Positions 1 to 15,200 of a DNA stretch of 64,000 nucleotides are shown here, piece by piece. The translations under genes were made by a program, and so were the position numbers. The first letter of the stretch is position 1. Each line of letters starts with the position of its first letter. The notes under the pieces were generated by a model. It saw only the letters and a program-made list of their open reading frames with translations, had not been told where the DNA came from and did no database searches. Source of the DNA: Antedon mediterranea (Eukaryota > Echinodermata > Crinoidea > Comatulida > Antedonidae). Location of the stretch: positions 4,469,001 to 4,533,000 of the forward strand of contig NC_092677.1 of NCBI RefSeq assembly GCF_964355755.1. The letters are read 5' to 3'.

Positions 1-205
1 CTTGGCGAAAGCAGTAAACTTAGCATAGATCGTCTTTCAGATCTGACAGCCAATGAAGCGGGACGGGAGGCCAAATTGCTGTCCAGAATATGAATAGCAG
101 CTACGCAACAATTAGTTGTATTGCAATTTGTTAAGCCATTTAATTATTAAGTTTTCTAAATTCAAATTGTTTATACCTTATATTATGTATTATTTTAAAT
201 TATAG

Positions 206-3200
206 TGGTTAAGCCTAGTTTGCTTCGTTCCTGCAGTCGGGTTAATGACAGTGTGTAGTACATACTTCTCTGTTGTAAGTATTACAGCTTTGTTTTTTAA
301 CTGTTACTGTGGGCTTATTTTTAAAATCTTGATTCCCAATCACAAGCAACATTTCAGATGTTCCATCGCGTCGTATTTTATCAAATAACTTTGCGTTGCG
401 TCTTTAGAGTTATCTATAGAGGTGAAGTATCGCATTAGAAGAATGTAATATCAGGGGTACCCCAGGGGTCAGCTCTTGGCTCTCTTTTGTTTATATTGTA
501 TGTGAGTGATCTTGAATATGGTATAGAATCTTAAATTTTTCAATTTGCAGATGACAATACCATTTCAAGACCTATCCATGAATTAGAAAACTGTATAAAG
601 TTACAGAGTGATTTAAATAAGATTTATGAATGGTCCGATGATGTAAGATGTAAAGCAATGTCTTGGATGGCAATGCTAAAACTTTAATAAGCACTAATAT
701 TACCTTTTATGACTTTATACTGTTGTTGTATGTGGGCACCTACTGAAATATCTCATATGTATAGACTTGAAAGGGTACAGAGAAAGGCCACTAGAATAAT
801 TATGTACAGAAAAGAAGGAAATTGGGACATTTCATATTTGTACTGGTTAAAGACCCTAAATATTTTTATAATAATGATGGAGTAAGAGCAGTTTTCTGTT
901 TGGGCTCATGCCTATTACTTGCTCCTGGCAAGATAAAATGTAAAACGTACTCTTAAGAACTTTTGCCTAATAAATATTATTATTATTATCATAATTAAAC
1001 AATTTTCAGAATATTTCTAACGCCGGTAAATATTATTTTACAGGGTCACGGAGCAAACCTCGGACGATCACAAGGAATCTACCTTCAAAAGATGGTGTAT
1101 CTATCAATAATTGCGTCACTCATTTGTAGTGCGATACTTATACAAGTTGACTATTTTGTGCTTATTTTGAACAAAGAACCAGATGTAATTATGTAAGTTA
1201 TAGCTTTTTAAATCAATATAGGTCTACTTTAATAACTTTATTAATCATTTTAAATACGATTGTGTTACACTCCGTTATGCATGAGTAATTAATGAATGAC
1301 GTAATGCATAAATTGGCATAATATAGGCCTATGAGTAAGCATTGTATAACGAAGTCTTGAAGAATGCGTTATGCTTATTGTAAGAAGCTAGACTAGATGT
1401 TGTAAATTAAGTACGAATGGCAATACGGATTCAGCTGAACAGAATTACCTTACAGTTATAAACATTTTAGTGATAATTTTCAATCACTTAAAATTGTATA
1501 TTTGTCTTTGCTATTAGATTGGTGGATATTTTCGTACGGACATTTATCCCAGGTACACTTGTAAGTGACGCTTGTTATAATAGTAATAATAATAATAATA
1601 CAATATATTATTTGCATAATTAATGAGTTCACACGAGGACCTTTCGACTACATACTTCTCCCATAAAGATTGGTTCCAACTAGCGACGCAACGTAACGCA
1701 ATCTACGCCACGTAGGAAAATGCCATTCTAATAATTGTGTTTGCCCCCGCCTGCGTGAAATCAAACTTGCGATGTTTGCAGCACTATTGCGTCCACTTGT
1801 GATTACGCAATACAGCACTTTGCGTCAATACGTCGCTGCGTTGCGTTCTAGTAGGAACTACATTTGAGAGTCACGCCATGTCAGTGCAGCGACAGTGGCT
1901 GTGCCTAAACTAGAACAACGCGGTCATTACCATGAAGCGAGTGAGTCTCGAATCCTTTATGAGATAACCCTTATTACGTCGGTACATTTGTAGGCATACA
2001 GTTCAGTTTAGTCTCCTAACCCTGATAGGGTTTTGTTGAGGCACCACTGGTGACTTTTTGTCAATCCTCATCCATCGATCTCTGTCCCCTGTAGCTCTTT
2101 GTGAGTCAACAAAGGTCAAACCTGTCCATTCCTTGATGTTGTCTTTCCATTTCAGGCCCGTAGCCAGAATGCATCAGAGGGGGGTTTTCTTGACACCAAG
2201 TATTTTGCGAGCGCAGCGTGCAACTGTAGGCTGGGGGCCAGGGGGCCGCCAAGGGCCCCCGGTCGGGGTCCAGGGGCCTTCGTCCCCTGGAAGCTTTGGC
2301 TCTCAGAGCAATTTCGGTTGTTTTAATAAGCTTATACAGAGACATTTTTTACCTACTAAAATCTGAGTTATGCAGAGAAATTATATAGTACAGTATTATG
2401 GAAGTTAGTAGTACTGATCATGAAATACAGCTTTATTGTTGCAAAAAAGTATATTATATTAGGCCCTTAAATAATTTCTTATCCTATAAACATAAAAAAC
2501 ATATAGTACCGTATATTTCGGTGTACAAGTCGCACCTGTGTATAAGACGCACCCATAACGGAGCCTGAAATATTAGTATTTTTTATGTAGTCGATGCATA
2601 AGACGCACTTATTTCTAGGCCGAAATTTAAACATTTTACAATCAAAACAATGGTATTTTAATAATAAAACAACGATATTTGAGACATATTTATTAGAATC
2701 AAATGATATAATTTTGTTTGATTGCCTTTATTACATCGTAATCAGTCTCTACTTCAACTGAACGTTCAATGAAAAGGGAAATCCCCATATTGTTTCAGTT
2801 ACGATGCACTGTGTGGGTAGGGCTAGCCTATGTCTATTTAGGCCTAAGTAACTTTAATTTCATATTATTTAAATATATACCTTCTTATTGTGTGTATGAC
2901 CATTATAAAATCAATCCAAATGATGTTCAGTTTTTTGGGCTGATAATGAACCAGGAATATCATGTTGGGTAGGCCTATATGAAAATCTTTCCTATTTCCA
3001 TGCATGCATTACAGCAATATGAGGAGAGGAGAGCACTAACCATGTGCTCCTTGCCTGGTGTCCAGCACTGTTGGCCATATACACTATGAGATTAGGGGAA
3101 GACTTAACACAATAACAACACACTCTTTTAGATATCGCTTGACATACGAACTATTGCCTACATGATTATAAAATTATGTGATTGCTGACATAGAGATGTA

Positions 3201-6200
3201 ATAAAAATAAACCACTGTGATCAAGGGAAATAGTTATTGTGTAATTAAAATGTGACACCACCGTAATTAATGGACTCTTCCATAAATGTGTTGCGCACCC
3301 GCGCGTTCAGAGAGTATTACTAGGCCTGGGTAGAATATCTAATGCGTACTGTAATATTAATACAGTCGAGGATGACAATTTACCTTAACTAAAAATTCAA
3401 TAAACTTGTTACCACACTGTGGTTAGACAGAAGTGAGTAACTAGCTAGGCCTACATTGCAGAGTAGTACACTATTTTTAATTAATTTAAGTATTAGTAGG
3501 TAATTAAATTAATTAGGGTAACATTTAGAGGTCAAATTTGCGTGTCAAAAGTGCGTCTTATACACCGAAATATTCGGTAGGCCTACGTACACGTACCAAT
3601 TTAACTCAGCACCATTTTTATTCAAGTTTACACAGTGAAATTCTTTGGTTTAATGAAAAATATTTCCAGGAAAAAAATAAAAATCCCCAAAAAGATTGAA
3701 CTGAACTGAACGTGATCTTGTGCGTTCCGAAAAGCCCGGCCAAAGCACGCGATTGGTCAGTCCATTTTTCTGTCATATTTATAACCATCATTTGTCAACA
3801 ATCTCTCGATCTGACGCTCAGCAGTGACTTTGACATCGGACAATCTGTATATTCGATCGATTTAAAAATAGTCAATAGAAGTATAGTAAAATGACCAAAA
3901 AATCTGCTATAATTGATAATTAATTGCACGATTTTGGAAGCGGGGCCTTTGTTTTTCAAGGGGGGTTCGCTGGTAAAAGGGGGGTTCGCGCAAAAAAAGG
4001 GGGGGGGGGGTTCGCCCGAACCCCAAAAAACCCCCCTGGCTACGGGCTCTGCCTCTTCTTTTCCCTTCTGGTACGGTACCCTGTAGGATGGTATTGGCCA
4101 GCCCACTATATCTCGACACGTGTACCACTCCAGCCTCCTACTTTTCACAATCGATAGCAGGTAGGCATACACTATGATAAGAAATAGAGTGGTTTTAATT
4201 TACTTCTACGTGTTAATGTCTGGTGGGAAGAGCCACTTATTTCTATTCAATTTCATTGCTTAATACAAGATATAATGTATCTCGTTTATTTTATAAGAAT
4301 TTAAGCGTAATAGTTTTGTGTTTTGTGTATGTTGATTGTAGGCTGCGTTTTTGACATTTGGTCTTAGTCGAACATTACAGTGCAGGAATAAAATGGCCGT
4401 CACGGCAGTAGCAGCTACCATCGGTTTAGGTTCTGATGTGTTACTTAATTATATGCTAGTGTATGTGCTGGACATGGGATTCAGGTAAGTGTAGGCCTAC
4501 AGCAAAATTATGACATTTACATTTTAGGCCTATTAATGTTTGTAGAATATATAGACGAAATGTACCACGAAATTAAGTTGAAGCATGCGTACACTTTTAT
4601 TATAGTGCAGATAATTAAACATAAACATTCTCTTGATATAGAGGATCGGCTATTGCTGTGGTTGTGGCACAATACATTAATTGTATCATATTAGCAGTAT
4701 ATGTATACAAGTACGAAGATCTTGAGTGTAAGTCTATTATTTTCACTTAGCTAAATGGGGCGTGTAGTTTATCTAACTATTTTGAAGGTATTTGAAGTAT
4801 AAGTATGGCACGCCATGTTTGTCAACATTATTTTCTTCTTACGAATCACTAAGATTTATCATCTCTTGTTCGTAATTTCAACTATTACAAAAAATTGTAT
4901 CAACAGTTTTTTCTCTCAAATCTTTGGAGAACTGGGGTGAATTTTTCTCAATCGCCGTACACGGATGTCTTAACCTCGAAATAATGCAGTTTGCCATTGT
5001 GATTTCTTATATACTAGCAGGTATTGTAATTTTAACAACATTTGGTCAACATTTTTGTTGATTGTGTCCGTCCGTTCAAAAAGATGGTGTATCTATCAAT
5101 AATTGCGTCACTCCTTTGTAATGCGATACTTATACAAGTTGACTATTTTGTGCTTATTTTGAACAAAGAACCAGATGTAATTATGTAAGTTATAACTTTT
5201 TTAATCAATATAGGTCTACTTTAACCACTTTATTAATCATTTTAAATACGATTGTGATGGCGCTAGTTACACTCCGTTATGCATGAGTAATAATGAATGA
5301 TGTAATGCATAAATGGGCCTAAGCATTGTACAACGAAGTCCGGTAATGCGTTATGCTAATTGTAACAAGCTAGCTTCAGGGCATATTTATCGTAAACTTT
5401 TGTGGAAGGAGCAGGCAACTTTCTCGAGTTCCTTAGCAGAATGGACATTTTTAGTATACTTATTTTTATAGGACAATTTGGAACTCTTGGAATTGCAGTT
5501 GTAGGTGCTTTTGACATACTTGCATTGTATGTTTATCTCGTAAGTATGGTTCTTGTTAACAATAAATAATTATAAGTCAAACAGATTCCATAGTTCAACA
5601 TGTACATTCTAGTATAGAAATCGGCTTCGCTTCGGTTACTCATGGACAATTGAAAATTAAACGAGACTTACCTGTAAGTTGAAGTTTAATTGTAATTCTA
5701 TGAGTCATCAGCCGGGAGTGGAGGAGTTGTACGAGAGAGAGTACCGCGCATGCGTATGCCAGTCTTTAGAGCAGAATACAGGCTCAGTGAGGAGAGTGGA
5801 GGAGTCTGGGTCAGGGCCAAACCTCCACTCCCGGCTGATGACTCATAGAATTACAATTAAACTTCAACTTACAGGTAAGTCTCGTTTAATTTTCAATTCT
5901 ATTTCGTCATCAGCCTATGTCGCTACGGAGTAGTACGAGACTTTAGAGCACAGTGAGCCAGTATTCGCAAAACGGTGGAAAAACAGATTAATAAACAAAT
6001 TAACAGTCATTCAAGTCGTTTACATTCTTTTCAATAGAAAACATTTTATTACCACAAAACTATGTAGTACGATACTTTAGTCTGTAAACAATTAACTGAA
6101 ATCACTGTATTTCCTGTATTATACACTGCTTACAGGAAAAATAACATTCAGGTAATAACACTGTAAAACATACCTTTGGATAGTAACTATAAGAAACATT

Positions 6201-9200
6201 AACTTTAAACAATGCAAACATGGTTTCAATAACACTTCATTTCTCGCTTGAGCATGACTCAAGAACTGCAGTACCATAATTAAAAGTAGGAGGTGCTATA
6301 TGAATATAATATTTCTGAAAAGTTTCCTCCTTAGCCCAACCAGCTGACTTCATGATGTTGTTTAGATCAACATTTTTATTTAGAAGATGAGAAGCTGAGG
6401 CTGATCTGGTACTATGGGGCTTATATTGGACTGTGTCTATACCTGCATTACACATGAATTTCTTTACCCAGTGGGACACTGTATCCTTTGAAATCGGCTT
6501 ATGTGGGGAAATGTAACTTAACAGTAGCTGTGCCTTATCCTGGCGAAAAACACTTGTACATGAAAGATATTCTGTCAACAAAGACACAATGCATAATTTT
6601 TTGTCAGATGGGAACGCATTGAATTCCAATGGCTTTTGATGTGAGCCAACCCGTGTATGCTTTAATTTTTCAGTTACATAGAAAACAATTTTATGATCAC
6701 TCTTTTCCATATTTGCAATCGAGAGATTTAATATCGTCTGGCACCTTTGACCACTTAAAAGACACAATAAGAACGCCAATCTTTGTGATATTTCTTTCAG
6801 CGATGATTCTTGGATTGATGGTTGCCCTCTGATGTAATCTAGGGTAACATTGACATTCCAAGTATAACTGTACCTTGGTAAAGATGGGCTTTATGGTTTC
6901 TTATTCAAAAATACCCTTCATAAAGCGTTTCACAATAGGTAATTGACCAAAAGATGCATACTCTTGACCTACAGCAAAAAGAGAAAACAACATACTTCTA
7001 GCAGTATTAATAGAACTGTACGATAAACCTGAATTAAACATATCTGATAAAAACTCAAGTGGTAATGTCACATGTGGTGAAATAATGTCACAATTTTTTC
7101 TCTCACAAAATTCAAACCATCTGTTAGCCATAGTTTGATATATTGAACCTTTGTTCCTGCTCACCACGATGCTAGTATGATCAGGGAGTTTACAACTCCC
7201 TGGTATGATATCTATTGTGCCTGAGGTAAATCCCTTTGATAATAAGCTTCTGCTGATACATGACATATGAGCAGTCATAGTTTCTTGGGTAGAGGATGAG
7301 TCAAGCCCGGTTGTGCATGAATTTGTGTTTGCTTCCTTGAGTATCCCCAGCAGCATGGGGTACCACGATTGGGATGGCCAATCTGGTACTACTAGAATTC
7401 CCTACGCCTTGTCTTGTGTTATTTTCTGTATAACCCTGAGAACACAATTAAAAGGGGGAAAGCAATAAAATAATATATTTTGCCATGATATTGTAAACGC
7501 ATCAATATCTGTTGCATATGGATCTTGCCTATAAGAGATGTATTTATCAAATTGTTTATTTAGTCTTGATGCAAATAAATCAATTGTGGGTAGAACATTA
7601 AGTTTCGTTAGAACCTCACATAAAGTTTTAGAATTTAGCATCCATTCTGTATCTATATTCTGTCTTCGAGATTCAAATCAGCAGTAACATTAAGCACTCC
7701 TGGTATGTGGATTGCAGTAATCCAAATATTATTATAATATTATGCCCAAATTGTCCATGTAATATCATTACAAGGATCACTGTGACATGTTCCATATTAT
7801 TTATAATGGAAACAGCAGTAGTAATGTCAATCATGAGCTTTACCTGTTCACCTAGAACTTGTTTGGAAAAGGATTTCAGGCCAAAATATGCAGCTAATAG
7901 CTCTAAATAATTTATATGGTATTTTCTCTCATTTACTGTCCAATGACCACCTGTAGCGGCTTCACCCATTGCTACCACAACCAGAAAGGGAGGCGTCTGT
8001 GTAAATAGTTAAATCAATTGCTAAATGTCAAATTACATTAAAACATTGTGGTAGGTTTATCAGCCACCATTGTAGATCCTCAGTAGCCGAGGATGACAAA
8101 CACATTTTAGAGTCGAAATTTCCTCTGGCTGTCTTTAAAGCATTCATCTTATCCCTCTCCACTGCCCGATAATGGCATTTACCATATTGTACAGCAGGGA
8201 AGCTTGACACCATATACCCCAATAATCTGTGCTATCTCTCGAATTGTTGGAGTAGGTGTTGCCAATATCCTGGTAATACAGTCAGTAAGTCGATCAATTT
8301 TGGACTTGTAATTTTCATATTACCTGAATTAATATTAAAACCTAAGAATGTGATACTTTGTGTAGGTATAAAACTGATTTTTCAGGATGTATGACAAAAC
8401 CTAAATTATCAAACATCTTTATTGTTTCCATAATAGTATCAATGCATCTCTAATAATAGTAGATCATCAATATAGGCACATAAAATATGTCCTCTCTTTC
8501 TCAGAAAACTAAGTGGTGGTTTTAATAGTTTGGTGAATGTTCGTGGGCAAAAGGAAAGACCATTTGGATATGCTGTAAATTTATAAAGTTCTCCCTGATA
8601 GTGAAATTTTAGATACTTCGGAGAATCCTTGTGTATTCCCACACTATAATATGCATCCTTTAAGTCAATAGAGGCCATCCAACAATTCTTCGTTATCATA
8701 CTTAATGCGGTATTGATTGTGTCCATTTTAAAGTGTTTATATTCAATATATTTGTTTAGTGATTTTAAATTTAAAATTATGAGTGCCCTATTATCTTTCT
8801 TAGGAACTGAAAAAATTGGAGATACATATTCCCCTGGTTCATATGCACATTTAACCAGTACACGTTTAGTTAACAGTGTCTGTATTTCATGTTCTACTAA
8901 GTTGATGTGATTCTTTACCAAAAAATTTGATGGACGTGTAATGGTTGGTGGTGGAGGACTTAAAAATTGTATTATTTCACCCTTCACTGAATTTAGGATT
9001 GTATGGTCAGAAGTTAGTTCTTGCCATTTTTCTATAAATTTTTTCAATTGGCCACCAACAAATGTTCTACTCGATAGCCTAAGTATTGTTTAAGATCATT
9101 TAACTCAGAGTGTGCTTTTACCTGTGAATCTATCGCCGGTAATTTGTCGATATGTCTGAGGGTTGTACCCTCTCTGAGGTAAACAAGGCCAACAGCCATA

Positions 9201-12200
9201 AGTCGCGCGCTAAAACGCATAGTGATACCAGACCGACCGACATAGTGAACTATAGAGTCGCGTCCACGCGACTAAAAAGGTCTTCTCTGTGTAGTGTATG
9301 GGGCATATCTGCCTACTTCTCCCTGGTTTTTCATAATCCTCCCTTCCAGTTTTGAATCAGTCATAACCTGTTTTAAGTCATTGCCAAATAGCATTCTTTC
9401 AGGTTTGTTTGTTCTTAAACAGGCCCGTAGCCAGGGGGGTTTTATGGTTCGGGCGAACTCCCCCTTTACAGCGAACCCCCCTTAACCAACTGCGAACCCC
9501 CATCCCCGACATGCCCAATACCTCACCCTCATCTCCAAAAATCCACCAAATACGTGCCCCACAGTACAAAAAGTTGTTTGTAAATTGAAAAATTCGTAAA
9601 CTTGTTCGTGAACCTTCTTCTCTGTATGAGCGTCAACTAGTGATACGTGTCTGTAAATTTCTAAAAGCTGCAAATGAATTGCCGATTTTAACCTGAAAAA
9701 TAAATGTTTGGTCCCTGCATGTAACATGATATTGACGCGTCTCATAGCGAGCTGGCGCACGAACGATTCGTACAAAGGACACCGCCAGACAACTGCGTAC
9801 CTATAATTGTTTAGATCACTGGCAGTCAGGCAGCATGCATAAAGTATATAGCCTTCCGACGTACATCAGTATTTATGTGTGACTATGAAGTATAATGTAT
9901 CATAGAGGATTATAGTGAATATTAATATTTTACACTATAATATCTATGGTATCAAGTACTGTAGTTCACATTATGGCATCCGATTATTTTTTCCTAGACC
10001 ACCAGCCGATACGTACTAAAATGTATCAATATCACCTATTTACATATTTATATTCCTCAACAAATTGCTGTAAATAAATATTATAGATAGAGCTAGCAAA
10101 TAGCATTTGCCTTCACCCAGTGTGCTTTTTTCGGGGCTGCTCCTAGATATACGTTCGCATTGAACTTGAACGCAAAACAAAATACGGAGTAAATGATCAA
10201 ACAATCGGCGGTTCCGCACAGAGCACGCGCATCTAACATACGGCAACAAATAGTTATCGTCATTTAAATTATCGACGTGTTTGAGGAGGAGGAAAAAAGT
10301 ACGATCTTTTTGGTCATTGGTTATATAGCATGCTGCACGAGAGTGTCTTTTCCGGCCATCTAGGGGTGTCATTTAACAAAATTCGCTTCGCATCAGGCTG
10401 GGGGTGGTGGGGGAGGGGGGGGTGGGGGTTGACCCAAATATTTAATGTCCGAACCCCCCCTTGACAGATCCTGGCTACGGCCCTGTTAAACATGCATTTT
10501 TGAGGTCTGTGCTTAGTAGCGGTCTTAATGTGTCCCTCCTTTTATATGATAACTCTTTGTTGACAAAACCCAAGAGGGCTACAGAGTCAAACAGGCAGGT
10601 AGCTGTTAGCATATAATCAGGAGCATTTTTGGATTTTTCGATACAAATAGCAATGGCACTTGTGGCCTTTACGACGGAGTCCTGTAGGGCTGCTACACAC
10701 AGATCCCTTTATTTATTAAAAGACTTCAGTCAATTCCAAATTTGGTCATTTACTTTTGGTACATATACTTCTTTTAGATTACCAGGTATCTAGACTCAGT
10801 GCAGATTCAAATTTAGCATTTATTATCTTTGCGATTTTTTCCGATATGTCAGGCCCAACAGTGTTGTCAACACATAGGGACGTATCTATTAGATTAAGGA
10901 TGGAGTCTACATTTTCCTCCTCCACCTCTTCAAAATCATCCCCTCCGAATATGCTCAAGGCCTCGTCCTCCGATATGGGGCAATTATTTGAGTTATCATT
11001 AGAGGTATGTGCTGCATGTGCAGTATTTGATGCTTCCTGTGAAGCTGGAGTGTATGCTTCCTGTGAAGCTAGTGTGTATGCTTCCTGTGAAGCTGGTGTG
11101 TTAATTGCTTCATTTGAAGACAATTGAATAGGCTTGGCTCTACTAAGCTCGCCCAACAGTGTATTAGTCTCTGTCATACTACGATGCATTGCAGCTAACA
11201 CATTTACAAGCGATGAGCCCTTCGCTGTAGTGTTGGCGATAGCAGCGGGGTCTCTTCGGGATCCGTCTCTTCATCGCCTACTACGGCGGGAACCGCGCCG
11301 GCAGGAAAACCCTCGCTTGATCTAGCTAGGCCTAGCTAGGGTTTACGATGAAATCGGTCGCGTCTGAAATCGGTCGCGTTTGAAATCGGTCGCGATAAAA
11401 TCAACTTCCGGTATTTTGTATGGCGCGCCGCTAGAGCTATACTTTTGATTATACATTTAAAACATAGGTAACCAAATCAAGACACGTGGAAATATAAGGA
11501 GGCAAGGAAAACAAAAGCAATTAAAATCGCTGTAGCTCACAGGCTTGCTTATCCATAATAATTCCGAATAAAGCACTTTTTCTATAATTTGACAGTATGA
11601 AAAATACGAATTTACGTATATATCGTCGGCGATACTATAGATTTTAATTTGAATATCTTTTATTTCTTCATTTATAATAATCATTTAATGTAAATAATTA
11701 AGTAAGTGCAACTCAGTGTCTCGCATTCATACGTCGTTCGTAAATCTAAATGTTTAAATATCAGTGCAGATTACCTCTTTGAGAATCGTGTCCACATTAT
11801 CCATACATTATTATGTGAGTGAGTGGCCGAGCGGTTAAGACAGTGGAACCGTAATTACGTAGCCATAACATCGGCAGGGGTTCGAGGCTCACTCACTCCA
11901 TGTTTCTGGTGGTAGAACGAGTCTTCTCGGATAAGGACTATAAACCGTAGGTCCAGTGTACACATCTAGCTCGTGTGCACTTTAAAGAACCTAGTGTAAC
12001 CTTGACGTCACGTGCGGTTCTGGGAGTCAAAACGAATTAAACGCGTTCACAAAGGTATAGATATAAATAATGTTTATTCAACACGGCAATGAAACGAACG
12101 ATTTGACAAATTGGTAAAACGATTGGTTGAATGGTCGAACAATTGGTTGAGCACACAATGGATAGATGTTGAACGAACACACAGCAGTGGAACGAACGAT

Positions 12201-15200
12201 AGATCGAACGGTTTAAACTGTAAATTAATGGATAATTAAAGCCGTCATTGTAATTAAATAATCAATTGGTATAACAATTGGAACATCTAAGCTAAATAGC
12301 TCAACAATCATATTAAACTAGATTTATAGAAAATGATCGATTCATCATTACTGTATTACCATTACTTCAATTTAACAGTAGGCCTAGCCTAGGCCTAGAT
12401 TATAGTATAATTGAGTCAGTAATTTGTAATTATCTAGTAGGCTACAGTTAAATGATACAAAAGATTATATTATCTAAATATAAAGCATCATAAACTTACA
12501 TCTGTTTCTTCACCAGAACCTATAGATTACAGTACATATTTTTAACTATCAGTGTATTTATCTAGGCTATGAACTATCCCAAAGAACAACTCTGAGAAAA
12601 TCTGCCCGTTACTATGGCAATCTGACCTTACTAGGAGAAAAGTCACCTCTTGCTCACCAAACATGAAATAGAGGGCGACATTATACTATTCAAAGTTAAC
12701 ATTCCGGCCCCTTAAAGGCACCGTATGGATAGCCTTTACATAAAAATAAACATGTCAACAAAAACCTAACATTGTTAAAATTTATAAGGAAAAGATAAAT
12801 TCCAAAATTGGATCTTATAAAACGCAGAAGAACAATCTGTAATGTTCAAAAGTTCATATTTCCAATTAGTTGGTCGCATTCTCAAGAAGGACCAGTTTGT
12901 CAATTGGTCTCACAAGCGTTGATGTGTTTGTCTTTACTTTCACTGACCGTACAAGTCCATCCTTTTGGTTGCTGTACACTTCAAGAACTCTTCCCAATGG
13001 CCATGAACTTCGTGGTGTGTTTTCGTCAAGAACAAGCACAACATCGTCTACAGCAAAGTTTCTCTTTTGCACATTCCATTTTTGTCTTTGTTGCAGTGAC
13101 GGTAAATACTCCCGTACCCATCGTCGCCAGAACACATTTGATAAGTACTGTACTTGTTTCCATCGTCGACGATACATATCCTCCTTTGAAAAGTTACCAG
13201 GAGGTAAGCTGTTCCCTCCTCGCAACAGCAGTAAATGATTCGGAGTTAAAGGCGTCATGTCACGAGGGTCATCCGATATCTTAGTAATCGGCCGACCATT
13301 AACAATAGCCTCTGCTTCACACATTAAAGTGTTTAGGCCTTCATCATCAAGCACTTGTTGTTTCAGCACAGCCATCATGACTTTCCTCACTGTCCGAATA
13401 CAGCGCTCCCATACTCCTCCATGATGAGATCCCATTGGTGGATTGAATAACCATTTCACATTTCGTTGCAACAAGAATTCATGGATTTGTCCTTGATTCC
13501 ACTCTTTAATTGCTTTATTCAGTTCCTTCTCTCCCTTTTTGAAGTTTCCTCCATTATCTGATCGAATCTCTTCTGGCTGTCCTCTTCATGCTATGAATCT
13601 TCTCATAGCATTCATGAATGACTCCGTGTCAAGTGAGTTTGAAACTTCGATGTGGATTGCTCGTACAGTGAGACACGTGAAAAGGACACCATATCTCTTC
13701 ACATTTGACCTCCCCCTTTTTACTTCGAATGGGCCGAAGCAGTCAACACCAACGTACGTGAACGGTGGCTTCGAAGGTGTTACTCGGTCTTGCGGAAGTG
13801 AAGCCATTTTTTGTTTCCCAACTGATGATTGGCGTCTCTTACAGCTGAAACACTCGTTTAGAACTTTCTTCACTGCAGTACGTGCATCAATCGGCCAGAA
13901 CTTCTGTCGAACTAGGGACAGTGTGTATTCTAGTCCACTGTGTCCTGATAAATGGTGATAGTATGTAGTAATGAGCTTCACTATGTGGTGATTCTTTGGT
14001 AGGATTATCTGATGTTTCATGTCACCGTTGATAGGTGAATTTTGAAGACGGCCCCCTACTCTGATCACTCCCTCACTTAAGATGGGATCGAGTTTGTAGA
14101 TCTTGCTGGATTTTGGTAGTGCTCGTTGCTTTTTGGTATTGCAGGGTTGAGATAGGCTTACATGCTTCAGGCAAACTTGCTCGTCTTCAAAGCATTTCTG
14201 TACATGCTTCGTGATAGCAATTTCAGCACCTTTCATCTCCAAAACATTGATTGGATCAACTGTGTCATTTCTATTAAATGAAACATCGTCTCCAGCCTTA
14301 CGCCTGCGAACCACTTCTCGTAACTTTTCTTTGTACCTCAAAATCCATGCAAACGACTTCTTCAACTTCTCCAATGATGAGTAGTAGTTAATGACTGATG
14401 AAATCGAGTCAATTACATTTATACCAGTAGCACAGACTGTGGATTTTGCCTTTACCTCTGGGTCATCTTGTGGGATTTCACCCATGTTTGCTGGTCTTTG
14501 TGGCCATGTCCTCTCAGGTTGCTTTAGGAATTCTGGACCTTCCTTCCAACGTTGATTGATCAGTAATTCATTTACTGTCATACCTCTTGATGCTTCATCT
14601 GCAGGGTTGTGTAACCCATCCACAAATCTCCATTGACTTGCGTCACTTTGATCAAGTATGGTTGTGACTCGATTAGCTACAAACGTCTGAAATCGTGTTT
14701 CCTTGTTTTCTAAATAGCGTAGAACACATGTGCTATCCGTCCAAAACGTACAACTATCAATAGGTGTTTGCAGTTCTTGTTTAATCATTTTGTCTAATCG
14801 TGTGGAAACAACAGCTGCCGATAACTCCATTCTTGGTATAGTCATCGTCTTGAGAGGAGCTAACCTGGATTTTGCCATCACAATAGCACAACTGATGTCT
14901 CCATTTACATTGATTTGTCGAAGATAAGATACTGCACCATATCCATGACTTGAAGCATCTGAGAAGTGATGTAGTTCTCGTTTAACTACATTTTCAAAGT
15001 TTAGAGGCTTGAAGCATCTTGGAATGCTGAACTGCTCCAGCTTAGGAAGATCCTGGAGCCAATCCTCCCACCTTGCTTTGCAAGCATCTGGAATCTTGTC
15101 ATCCCATCCTAAACCCTTTTGGCACAGTTCTTGTTGAATGGCCTTTGCAGGCAAGATGCATGGACCAACAAATCCAAGTGGATCGTACACCGAACTTGTT

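Larger units (their letters stand above)
2003..4172 (-). pseudogene. LINE ORF2 C-terminal relic, split by a DNA transposon (intron 5 of A)
   Basis: The minus strand encodes the end of a non-LTR retrotransposon protein, with [10 protein letters not shown] (GHVSR in the C copy) and [15 protein letters not shown] on the 4053-4172 side and [11 protein letters not shown]-type sequence on the 2003-2152 side. The two halves are separated by the 1.9-kb insertion at 2153-4047. The uninterrupted equivalent in C is 43877-44164. Only the carboxyl end is preserved; no catalytic domain is present. Confidence 0.65.

Noticed and set aside
3795-4172. 125-codon minus-strand ORF
   Set aside because: It joins the LINE relic to low-complexity G/C tracts of a DNA transposon end; not a gene.
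5679-5933. 84-codon ORF
   Set aside because: It lies in the DIRS terminal repeat and internal complementary region.
11814-11899. Functional Leu/Ser tRNA
   Set aside because: Anticodon stem does not pair well and a SINE body follows directly.
12808-13284. Plus-strand ORFs of 120-160 codons over 12808-13958
   Set aside because: Opposite-strand shadows of the BEL/Pao Pol gene.
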